Both the position numbers and the translations under genes were made by a program. This document shows, in pieces, positions 1 to 6,258 of a DNA stretch of 63,869 nucleotides. How positions within the stretch are numbered: position 1 is the stretch's first letter; each line of letters begins with the position of its first letter. This DNA is from a virus, in IMG/VR virus record IMGVR_UViG_3300027816_000108, positions 1 to 63,869 of that record. One strand, written 5' to 3'. Below the pieces are notes generated by a model that was not told where the DNA came from, ran no database searches, and was given only the letters and a program-made list of their open reading frames with translations.

Positions 1-150
1 AATACATTTAGAATGGTTCTAAATAATATTTCCCCTTCATACGCTGTTGAAAAGGTAGTTTATACACCGTCTATTTAACATAATATTAAACGGAGTGGGC
101 GGGGTTATTACCCTCTTTTGTTATCTTTTTAGGGGGAAAAGTGTAACATT

Positions 151-375
151 TCAGACCTTTTGCAGGTATTGGATGAGGTTTTGAGGGTTGCCCCTGTTAT
201 CTGATTTAATGAGGTTTGTTTTATAGACCTTTCCTTTGCTCCTTATGTTACAAGGGTTTGAGCGGTTTAGTGCCACGTAAACCGAACGGGGGTTTGCTTT
301 GATAGATGAGCACAAAGCGGTTAGGGTTGTGTACGCTTCAGCCCCTGAATCATTAATAAGTATGTATAGCTTCAT
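151..375 (-). CDS. Small basic protein of the left terminal repeat (variable allele)
   Basis: A 74-residue protein of unknown function. It is homologous to the protein encoded at the same place in the right repeat (63124-63339). Shared features are an MK-YI start, an ALxxxNPCxIRxKxKxYxTNL core and a C-terminal RGN. The core looks like a small nucleic-acid-binding or helix-turn-helix-like fold, but this is not established. The start ATG (373-375) lies 22 nt below a TAnnTTTG promoter element at 398-405, which belongs to the conserved part of the repeat, so only the coding segment differs between copies. Transcription runs leftward out of the window, toward the right end if the map is circular. 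Confidence 0.75.
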   Translation of the reverse strand: MKLYILINDSGAEAYTTLTALCSSIKANPRSVYVALNRSNPCNIRSKGKVYKTNLIKSDNRGNPQNLIQYLQKV

Positions 376-397
376 GAATGTTATTATTTTTAAGCGT

Positions 398-405
398 CAA
401 AAGTA
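398..405 (-). promoter_or_regulatory. Bacteroidota-type -7 element for the left-repeat gene
   Basis: Reads TACTTTTG on the minus strand, 22 nt before the ATG at 375. It is identical in the right repeat (63361-63368). Confidence 0.6.
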
Positions 406-463
406 CAACATTTCACCCCAACAAACAAGTGGTATCAATTCCTTTTTAGGGGTTAATATCAAA

Positions 464-478
464 TGATAATTATTCTCA
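464..478. promoter_or_regulatory. Fur/PerR-type 7-1-7 palindrome (left repeat)
   Basis: The sequence TGATAATTATTCTCA matches the classical Fur-family heptad palindrome TGATAATnATTATCA at all but one position. It lies about 60 bp upstream of the promoter of the small leftward gene and upstream of the rightward early operon. The phage encodes a Fur-like protein (9314-9808), so autogenous or host Fur control is plausible but not shown. Confidence 0.55.
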
Positions 479-540
479 TTTAGGAATGTTTCAATCTAAA
501 GTTTTAATTTAGGCGGGAGGGTGCAACGTGCTAACAATCA

Positions 541-580
541 GCCCCAAACAGGGGGCAGCCCCGAAACGGGGTAGGGGTGT
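541..580 (+). terminator. Two adjacent G/C hairpins followed by T-rich DNA
   Basis: Hairpin one pairs GCCCC (541-545) with GGGGC (552-556). Hairpin two pairs CCCCG (559-563) with CGGGG (567-571). A T run follows. The pair is conserved in the right repeat. It may terminate rightward transcription or be a structural element of the genome end. Confidence 0.45.
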
Positions 581-1042
581 TTTTATACGAACACACGAGG
601 CACGGATTGGGGGGGATAACCAACGTCTTGAGCACAGGATTGTGATTTTGGGGCAACTCCCGTAAATAAGCATTGTTTAACCCCCCCCGTCACTGACAAT
701 GGATAATGAAATATGAGTTATTGCCCTCCCCCAAAAGGGTATGGGGTCAATGCCACGCTTTTTTACAAATGGTTATTAAATTAGCTATACTCCCTTTTAG
801 GGTAGTGGTTTAGCCAACATCTTGTACAATGTTGTGTTTTTTGTGTAACCCCTGTAAATGTATGGGGGGGGGTGTTATATGCCGTATGGGGGTTTTTAAA
901 ATGGGGGTATGGTGTTCTTCTATATGGGGGTATGGGCTTCTTACCTGTTTGACCTGTGGGGTGACTTAGGGGGTAATATGTTTTTTGTTATTTGGAATGT
1001 GTCTAAACTATTGTTTGGTTTGGGGGATACCGTTTGGTGTAT

Positions 1043-1050
1043 TACATTTG
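1043..1050 (+). promoter_or_regulatory. TAnnTTTG promoter, first rightward early gene
   Basis: TACATTTG, 16 nt before the ATG at 1067. An upstream TTTG-rich stretch supplies possible -33 contacts. Confidence 0.7.
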
Positions 1051-1066
1051 CATAAATTTGAATGAT

Positions 1067-1558
1067 ATGGAAATTAAAAAAGGTATGTTATTGCGGGCTA
1101 TTGACCCGTGTACTATGGATATGGGGGAGGATGCTCTTGTTGTGGGGGATGTTTATGAAATACTTGATGTGCTGCTTGATAAAAAACGGTTTGTTGTATC
1201 ATCAAGGCTTAATGACAAACATATGTTTTCGTTTGATAATATTCATTTGTATTTCGAACCTGTTGCTGTTGCTGATGAACCCGTTACTGCGGTGCAATGG
1301 CTTGTTCGAAACCTTAAACACCAATTTCAAATAATTGGGGATGATGAGTCTTTATCTGCGCTTATTGACTATGCCCTTGAAATGGAACAAAAACAAATGG
1401 TTAGGTTTGATAAAATAACCCGTTTAGAGGTTATTAATCATGCCGAAAACAAATACACCGTTGGTAGGGTGATTACTCTATATAAAGAGTTGGGATTTGA
1501 TAGCCTTGATTTTAGTTTTCAAGATAAAGGCATGACACTTAAAATATTTGTTGACTGA
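1067..1558 (+). CDS. Phage protein with C-terminal TAVxWL-type small-protein domain
   Basis: A 163-residue protein of unknown biochemical function. The N-terminal ~75 residues form a small beta-rich domain. Residues ~75-120 (TAVQWLVRNL, then a helix with ALEMEQKQMVRF) match the short helical family that also makes up the next gene. I start at the ATG at 1067, because a longer reading frame from 1034 would translate the promoter TACATTTG. It is the first gene of the early rightward operon. Confidence 0.7.
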   Translation: MEIKKGMLLRAIDPCTMDMGEDALVVGDVYEILDVLLDKKRFVVSSRLNDKHMFSFDNIHLYFEPVAVADEPVTAVQWLVRNLKHQFQIIGDDESLSALIDYALEMEQKQMVRFDKITRLEVINHAENKYTVGRVITLYKELGFDSLDFSFQDKGMTLKIFVD

Positions 1559-1644
1559 TTATACTATGTGGTACTATACTGTTTGGTACTATTTGGAATT
1601 TATCTAAATTGGGGATACTGTTTGGTGTGTAATACATTTTGGTG

Positions 1645-1652
1645 TATCTTTG
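1645..1652 (+). promoter_or_regulatory. TAnnTTTG promoter 4 nt before a start codon
   Basis: TATCTTTG, then exactly four bases, then ATG at 1657. This spacing predicts a leaderless transcript. Confidence 0.7.
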
Positions 1653-1656
1653 TGGC

Positions 1657-1917
1657 ATGAAACAAACAGCAGTAAACTATTTGGAATCGGAAATCAAGAA
1701 ACTTAAAATACCTGTTGATTCAGCAACGCAGGTTTCAATGATTAGAATTATTGAACAAGCCCTACAAATGGAAAAACAGCACACGCTTTCCGCACAAATG
1801 GATATGTTTCACTTTATAAACAATTTAGAGTATGGGTTGGAGTATTTAGATAAAAGGGATAAAGCAGAAGAATTTGCCGAACAGTATTACAAACAAACGT
1901 ATGGGGATGACAAATAA
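1657..1917 (+). CDS. Small helical phage protein, TAVxxL family
   Basis: An 86-residue, all-helical, charged protein. The pattern is TAVNYLE near the start, an IEQALQMEKQ helix, then a C-terminal YYKQTYGD. This is the common small protein found repeatedly in Bacteroidota phages. Its function is unknown. It is related to the C-terminal half of the preceding gene, so the two may have arisen by duplication. The start at 1657 is set by the promoter placed four bases upstream. Confidence 0.75.
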   Translation: MKQTAVNYLESEIKKLKIPVDSATQVSMIRIIEQALQMEKQHTLSAQMDMFHFINNLEYGLEYLDKRDKAEEFAEQYYKQTYGDDK

Positions 1918-1918
1918 T

Positions 1919-2173
1919 ATGAAACAAATTAAACACAAATACGACCTTAAAATCTACAACGGCAGAGTAAAGGTCTATGTTGATGGATACGTCATGTTCT
2001 CGTTTAACCAAATTGACTTCTTGGGATACTATGCATACAAAGACGACACATCTCTTTTTGGTTTAGATATTCACCTTCTCCGTGAAAAAGCGGGAGGATA
2101 TACAATGGAAATCTATTTCAAAACAAAAGAGAATTGGTTGAACATCCTTAAATTGCTTGACGAAAACCTATGA
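1919..2173 (+). CDS. Hypothetical small beta-rich protein
   Basis: An 84-residue protein that I do not recognise. It alternates short hydrophobic and charged stretches (YDLKIYNGRVKVYVDG, then FSFNQIDFLGYYAY), which suggests a small beta barrel or sandwich. It begins one base after the preceding stop. An ATG at 1907 is an alternative start. It is probably translationally coupled to the upstream gene. Confidence 0.65.
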   Translation: MKQIKHKYDLKIYNGRVKVYVDGYVMFSFNQIDFLGYYAYKDDTSLFGLDIHLLREKAGGYTMEIYFKTKENWLNILKLLDENL

Positions 2174-2268
2174 TGCTTGTACTATTTACCCCTTTATGGG
2201 TGGTTATGGGTATTAACTATTTAAAGGATAAAATCAATGAAACCAATAGAACAAGAACAAGCCAATGA
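2173..2268 (+). CDS. Possible 31-residue membrane peptide
   Basis: A very short frame whose ATG overlaps the preceding stop by one base. The first ~15 residues are hydrophobic (MLVLFTPLWVVMGI), followed by a polar tail. It overlaps the start of the next gene in another frame. Its only support is coupling and composition. Confidence 0.3.
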   Translation: MLVLFTPLWVVMGINYLKDKINETNRTRTSQ

Positions 2269-2470
2269 TATTGTTCGGAATAAACTATCCGAATGGCTGA
2301 AAAATGACGGGAATAATATATCGGGAAACTATTTTAAGTGGATGCTTATAGATGTTCTGCTTACCTATACCCAATGGAGGGCTTGTAATAGGTTTCATAG
2401 TCTATGGCAAAAAATATGTTTTAAACTAATTTATCCCGCAATTATTTGGATTATAAGGAAAACAATCTAA
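2237..2470 (+). CDS. Hypothetical protein with C-terminal membrane-like segment
   Basis: A 77-residue protein. It has an acidic helical N-terminus, a central hydrophobic stretch (WMLIDVLLTYTQW) and a C-terminal segment (ICFKLIYPAIIWIIRK) that could sit in or on the membrane. No family was recognised. It lies six bases before the leucyl-tRNA synthetase-like gene in the same operon. Confidence 0.55.
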   Translation: MKPIEQEQANDIVRNKLSEWLKNDGNNISGNYFKWMLIDVLLTYTQWRACNRFHSLWQKICFKLIYPAIIWIIRKTI

Positions 2471-2476
2471 CACTAA

Positions 2477-3772
2477 ATGACACTTACCGAGCAAAACAAT
2501 AAAACCCCCGAACATACAAGTGTGGTGGTGATGTTCCCATATCCAAGTGGTGCAGGGCTGCACGTGGGACATTTCTATAACTACGCTATTATAGATAGCT
2601 ATTGCCGATACCTGCGATATGTAGGACATAATGTGTTTCAACCGTTTGGGTACGATGCCTTTGGCTTGCCCGCTGAAAACTACGCTAAAAAAGTGGGGCG
2701 TGACCCCCGTGAGGTTACGTATGAAAACATACAAAACTTTTCACGTCAAATGGAAAGCATGAACACTATGTACGAAACCCTGCTTACTACCTCAGATGAA
2801 GGGTATCAGGGGCTTGTACAAGAATTGTTTATGCTGCTGCTTACACACGGGCTTGCCTATAAAGCTATGGGTACACAAGACTATTGCCCATCCTGCGAAA
2901 CCGTACTTGCACGTGAACAAGTTGCTGACGGTAAATGCGAAAGGTGTGAAACCCCCGTTGAACAAAAACAACTTGAACAATGGTATTTTAAAATTACCGA
3001 ATACAAACAACGCCTGATTGATAACATACTGAACGGCAAATCAGGACTTCCAAAAGAAACCGCTAATGCTCAGTTGAAATGGCTTGAAAACCAACACGAT
3101 TGGTGCGTTAGCCGCCAAAGGGCTTGGGGTTGTCCTATTCCCATACAGGGCGAAACCGATACTCTTGATACATTCGTTGATAGTAGTTTCTATTTTATCG
3201 TGTATCAACTGATAAAAGGATATAAACCCAAACCCATTGACCTGTATGTGGGTGGTAAGGAACACGCTTGTATGCACCTGATTTATGCAAGATTCATTAC
3301 TATGTTTCTTTATGACATCGGGATTATTGACTTTGATGAACCGTTTAAAAAGGTTATACATCAAGGCATGATTCTGAAAGACGGGCAGAAAATGTCTAAG
3401 TCTAAGGGAAACACCGTTAGCCTTGATGACTACGATAGCGATGAAATCAGGTTCTACCTCATGTTTATCGGACACTATTTTGACGGGGGTAGTTGGAATG
3501 ACCAAAATATCAACGGCATAAAACGCTTTATTGCCCGATTTAAAACATGGATGGGTAAAACAGGTGATGACACCGTTGACCTTGATTCATTTAAAAAAAC
3601 TATCTTTGCATATACCGAATCGTTTAAATTCAATAAGGTGGTTAGTTCGTTTATGATACTGCTGAACGAAAATAAAAACAAGTCCCTGACAAACAAATGC
3701 AAAGACGAACTGATTGACCTGCTTAATATCTATATGCCGTCCTTTAGGCTTAAAATGTGGCAAAACCCATGA
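2477..3772 (+). CDS. Minimal leucyl-tRNA synthetase-like protein lacking the CP1 editing domain
   Basis: This class Ia synthetase has 431 residues, about half the length of a bacterial LeuRS. The leucine-specific context is clear: FPYPSGAGLHVGH with the HIGH-type HVGH at residues 29-32, a zinc-ribbon-like CPSC (137-140) and CERC (154-157), DWCVSRQRAWGCPIPI, ETDTLDTFVDSSFYF, LYVGGKEHACMHLIYARF, and KMSKSKGN with KMSKS at 305-309. The ~190-residue editing insertion that should precede DWxxSRQR is missing, and the part between GCPIPI and ETDT is also shortened. The C-terminal anticodon-binding region is reduced to about 90 residues. All catalytic motifs are intact, so decay is unlikely. It may charge host tRNA(Leu) without proofreading, or have a non-translational role. 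It is followed by an ATGA-overlapping small gene. Confidence 0.9.
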   Translation: MTLTEQNNKTPEHTSVVVMFPYPSGAGLHVGHFYNYAIIDSYCRYLRYVGHNVFQPFGYDAFGLPAENYAKKVGRDPREVTYENIQNFSRQMESMNTMYETLLTTSDEGYQGLVQELFMLLLTHGLAYKAMGTQDYCPSCETVLAREQVADGKCERCETPVEQKQLEQWYFKITEYKQRLIDNILNGKSGLPKETANAQLKWLENQHDWCVSRQRAWGCPIPIQGETDTLDTFVDSSFYFIVYQLIKGYKPKPIDLYVGGKEHACMHLIYARFITMFLYDIGIIDFDEPFKKVIHQGMILKDGQKMSKSKGNTVSLDDYDSDEIRFYLMFIGHYFDGGSWNDQNINGIKRFIARFKTWMGKTGDDTVDLDSFKKTIFAYTESFKFNKVVSSFMILLNENKNKSLTNKCKDELIDLLNIYMPSFRLKMWQNP

Positions 3773-4065
3773 AACACAAAAAACTAACATACGATGAGTT
3801 TATACGTGATATTATCAATATGGAACTGATGCTCAAACACGTATGCTACGATGACCTTGATGAACAACCCGTGTTCGGTGAATTTGACGGTGTGCCGTTC
3901 TATCAATACTTTTCGTTTGACACCAAACGGGAACATGAAGCATGGCGTGAATACGTGTATAAGCGTATATCCGATTGTAACAGCTTAAGACACTATACAA
4001 AAAAACTCAAAATACAACTTGTATGTTATCTTGATTTAGTGTACGGTTTCCGAATCAACTACTAA
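3769..4065 (+). CDS. Hypothetical protein coupled to the LeuRS-like gene
   Basis: A 98-residue, helical, charged protein of unknown function. Its ATG overlaps the upstream stop (ATGA), so translation is probably coupled. Aromatic and acidic residues cluster in the middle (FGEFDGVPFYQYFSFD), with a basic C-terminal helix. Its position suggests a partner of the LeuRS-like protein, but nothing else supports that. Confidence 0.65.
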   Translation: MKHKKLTYDEFIRDIINMELMLKHVCYDDLDEQPVFGEFDGVPFYQYFSFDTKREHEAWREYVYKRISDCNSLRHYTKKLKIQLVCYLDLVYGFRINY

Positions 4066-4177
4066 TGGTTCGGAATTTCTTTTTCTATTTATTCAAAATA
4101 TCGTGCAAACTTGTGTTTGCATGGGGTGATATGTGGAACAAACACTAATTTAGTTTGTTTCTACACAATCATTGTAT

Positions 4178-4185
4178 TACATTTG
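4178..4185 (+). promoter_or_regulatory. TAnnTTTG promoter upstream of metallophosphoesterase
   Basis: TACATTTG in a 150-base intergenic gap, 30 nt before the ATG at 4216. TTTG at 4154-4157 is a possible -33 element. Confidence 0.65.
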
Positions 4186-4215
4186 CACAATCATTGAAAA
4201 TCATAATATAATTCT

Positions 4216-5550
4216 ATGACAAATAAATTCATCCCGAACGGACAAGACAGGGAGAAAAAAATCAAGGCTATTAAACTCTATCATGCCTTTTTAAAACAAA
4301 ACCACACTAAGTTCCAATGTGTTGCTGATGCGACAAAAGCATTTATTGACGAACATGGGCTTTGTGGGTATGCAAGTTTTGATAGCCTTAAACAGCTAAC
4401 CCTTAGCTATCCCAAAACGTACAAATTGTATGTATCTAAAGGGCTTGTTGAACAAGACGAACCCGTACATATCAATAAATTGTATTTGGGTAAACACAAG
4501 CATAGGGATAAAACCCCTAAAGTAAAACCCAAAGAACTATCGGTTGATGATGAGATTGAGCAGGATTTAAGGGAGTGGAAATCAAAAGCCGAACAAAAGG
4601 ACATTAGACGAAAGTTCGATAATCTGCTTGGCAGATACAATCAACTGATGCACGACTATGAAACGCTTGCTGCTTTACGGGAATACACCCCACAAGATTT
4701 ACATATCAAGGAGGTTGTACCAACGGGTAAAAGCATGGCTGCTGCTATTGTGCAGTACAGCGATTGGCACGTGGATGAGGTGGTAAAGGCAAGTACCGTA
4801 AACTATAAAAATGAATATAACCCCGATATTGCTAAAAAACGTGCAGTTAAATGTATTCAGAATACTCTGCGAGTTATTAAAACATTCAGACACGACATTG
4901 CAGTTAATGACATTGTTATTCAACTTGGGGGTGACTTTATAGGTGGCTACATACACCCCGAACTTGAACAAACCAATTCTATGTCACCGCTTGAGGGTAT
5001 CCGATTTGCTACTGAACTGCTTGTGAACGGTATTAACTTCTTGGCTGAATACGGAGATTTTGATACCATTACGCTTGTATGTAACAGGGGTAATCACTCC
5101 CGATTAACCAAAAAAATGCAGTCAAACGACTACGCTATGAACCTTGAACAAAATATGTACTATGACCTTGCCAAAAAATTCAGGGATGATGAGCGTATGA
5201 AATTTGTAATCAATGATGCAGAAGTGGTGTATGTACCTATATTTGATAAAATAAACCGTTTCTTTCACGGGCATCAAGTAAAATCACAAGGCGGTATTGG
5301 GGGTATCGGTATTCCGTTGTACAAACAACTACACCGTTGGGACGCTTCACAACACGCTGACTACAACTTTATGTGTGATAAACACACCTACTCACAACCC
5401 ACCGAAAATTGCAATATTAACGGCTCACTAAAAGGGTGGGATGCGTATGCTATTGGCAAGGGATTCAAATACCAAGAACCCCTGCAAAGTTTACAGCTAT
5501 TGGACAATAAACGTGGTTATACAATCAGAACAAAAATAATTTGCGAATAA
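4216..5550 (+). CDS. Calcineurin-like metallophosphoesterase
   Basis: A 444-residue protein. The N-terminal ~170 residues are helical and charged (possible coiled coil around 105-160). The C-terminal catalytic domain shows the metallophosphoesterase motifs in order: SDWHVDE (DxH), GGDFIGG (GD), NRGNHSR (GNH), then FFHGHQ (GHxx). The expected activity is hydrolysis of phosphodiesters or nucleotides with a dinuclear metal centre. The true substrate cannot be read from the sequence; DNA end processing and nucleotide metabolism are both possible. It has its own promoter and leads a short operon with two small genes. Confidence 0.85.
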   Translation: MTNKFIPNGQDREKKIKAIKLYHAFLKQNHTKFQCVADATKAFIDEHGLCGYASFDSLKQLTLSYPKTYKLYVSKGLVEQDEPVHINKLYLGKHKHRDKTPKVKPKELSVDDEIEQDLREWKSKAEQKDIRRKFDNLLGRYNQLMHDYETLAALREYTPQDLHIKEVVPTGKSMAAAIVQYSDWHVDEVVKASTVNYKNEYNPDIAKKRAVKCIQNTLRVIKTFRHDIAVNDIVIQLGGDFIGGYIHPELEQTNSMSPLEGIRFATELLVNGINFLAEYGDFDTITLVCNRGNHSRLTKKMQSNDYAMNLEQNMYYDLAKKFRDDERMKFVINDAEVVYVPIFDKINRFFHGHQVKSQGGIGGIGIPLYKQLHRWDASQHADYNFMCDKHTYSQPTENCNINGSLKGWDAYAIGKGFKYQEPLQSLQLLDNKRGYTIRTKIICE

Positions 5551-5551
5551 T

Positions 5552-5824
5552 ATGAAAAAAATAGAATTAACAGGAATAGAAGCCGAGTTATACATCATGG
5601 CGTGTGAACACTTTGGCTCGTTATCACAATTTATTGATGCTGTGACAAATGACAAAGCACAAGCCGAAGATAATGTTTGTCTTCTTAGTCAAAACCTTGA
5701 GGAAGCCATTAAAATAGCTGACCACTATCGGGAGTTAGTTGACGCATACCGCAATATGTCACCCCCAAAATTTACATGGTGTTGGATGAAATCGCTTGTT
5801 ACTAAAAAACCCGTAAACGTATGA
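5552..5824 (+). CDS. Hypothetical small helical protein
   Basis: A 90-residue, acidic, mainly helical protein starting one base after the phosphoesterase stop. No family was recognised. Its stop overlaps the next start (ATGA). Confidence 0.65.
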   Translation: MKKIELTGIEAELYIMACEHFGSLSQFIDAVTNDKAQAEDNVCLLSQNLEEAIKIADHYRELVDAYRNMSPPKFTWCWMKSLVTKKPVNV

Positions 5825-6033
5825 AAAAAGTATTAGCTTGGATTGTTTTAATCTCCTTCTTTGGTTGGGGTTTTTACAATATTATTGATAGCCTTATTAT
5901 CCAACCATGTATTAACTTTTACACCAAATATGGATACGCAGGTGTTTTTACGTGGCTGTTTGTAGTGATTGTAATAATACTTGCAGTAGTTTGCTTGGCT
6001 AAGATTTTGAATTGGGCAATAGACAATGCGTAA
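5821..6033 (+). CDS. Small two-helix membrane protein
   Basis: A 70-residue protein with two clear hydrophobic segments, residues ~3-24 and ~40-62, and short polar ends, so it is probably an integral inner-membrane protein. It is the last gene of the rightward early block and is followed by a stem-loop terminator. Its function is unknown. Confidence 0.7.
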   Translation: MKKVLAWIVLISFFGWGFYNIIDSLIIQPCINFYTKYGYAGVFTWLFVVIVIILAVVCLAKILNWAIDNA

Positions 6034-6034
6034 C

Positions 6035-6217
6035 CTAAATCTTAGGCCAACTTATCTTACTCAATATAGCCCCCTTTGTGGGGCTTTTTACTTTATAGCC
6101 CATTTGCTCTAACACTAAACGGGTACTATCGGTTAATGCTGCGTAATGACATCCCGTTGGGGATTTCCTGATGCACTCAATGATGTATTCAATGCCCGTG
6201 TCCGTTAGTTTTGACAT
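6035..6217 (-). CDS. Hypothetical small protein with its own promoter
   Basis: A 60-residue protein of unknown function. Its ATG (6215-6217) lies exactly four bases after TATATTTG on the minus strand, so a leaderless transcript is likely. A longer frame from 6244 would translate the promoter. It sits downstream of the helicase terminator and is therefore an independent unit, convergent with the rightward operon. Confidence 0.65.
   Translation of the reverse strand: MSKLTDTGIEYIIECIRKSPTGCHYAALTDSTRLVLEQMGYKVKSPTKGAILSKISWPKI
6068..6089 (+). terminator. Intrinsic terminator of rightward early operon
   Basis: Stem AGCCCC (6068-6073) and GGGGCT (6080-6085), followed by a T run. It lies inside the antisense gene 6035-6217. 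Confidence 0.7.
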
Positions 6218-6221
6218 ATCA

Positions 6222-6229
6222 CAAATATA
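6222..6229 (-). promoter_or_regulatory. TAnnTTTG promoter, 4 nt before ATG 6217
   Basis: TATATTTG on the minus strand, four bases from the start codon. Confidence 0.7.
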
Positions 6230-6230
6230 A

Positions 6231-6254
6231 TAAAAAAGCCCCAATTAAGGGGCT
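6231..6254 (-). terminator. Terminator of the leftward replication operon
   Basis: Stem AGCCCC/GGGGCT (6249-6254 with 6237-6242), followed on the minus strand by a T run. It lies directly after the helicase stop. Confidence 0.75.
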
Positions 6255-6258
6255 GATT

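Larger units (their letters stand above)
1..907. repeat. Left copy of ~907-bp imperfect terminal direct repeat
   Basis: Bases 1-110 match 62963-63072 exactly, and 398-907 match 63361-63869 with a handful of substitutions and homopolymer length differences. Bases 111-397 are diverged and hold a different allele of a small leftward gene. The copy carries a Fur-type box, G/C-rich hairpins and long G runs. It may be a packaged direct terminal repeat, or the overlap of a circular map assembled from two strains. Confidence 0.9.
376..1066. other. Non-coding, structured upstream region
   Basis: I see no supported gene in these ~690 bases, which separate the leftward small gene from the rightward early operon. 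They hold a Fur-type box (464-478), two G/C hairpins (541-571), a palindromic TTGTACAA near 823-831, and ATGGGGG tracts near 862, 886, 901 and 924. The part up to ~907 is repeated almost unchanged at the right end, so it is better conserved between the copies than the coding sequence beside it. Confidence 0.7.

Noticed and set aside
862-930. A firm G-quadruplex call
   Set aside because: Loops between the G tracts are 10-18 bases, too long for confidence.
1034-1066. N-terminal extension of the first early gene (and similar YYIC/YLC/YICI extensions at several other genes)
   Set aside because: The extension translates the promoter element TACATTTG. The downstream ATG fits the promoter spacing seen across the window.
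2477-3772. LeuRS fragment as a pseudogene
   Set aside because: The frame is open, all catalytic motifs are intact and the flanks are tight. A clean loss of the editing insertion fits a functional minimal enzyme better than decay.
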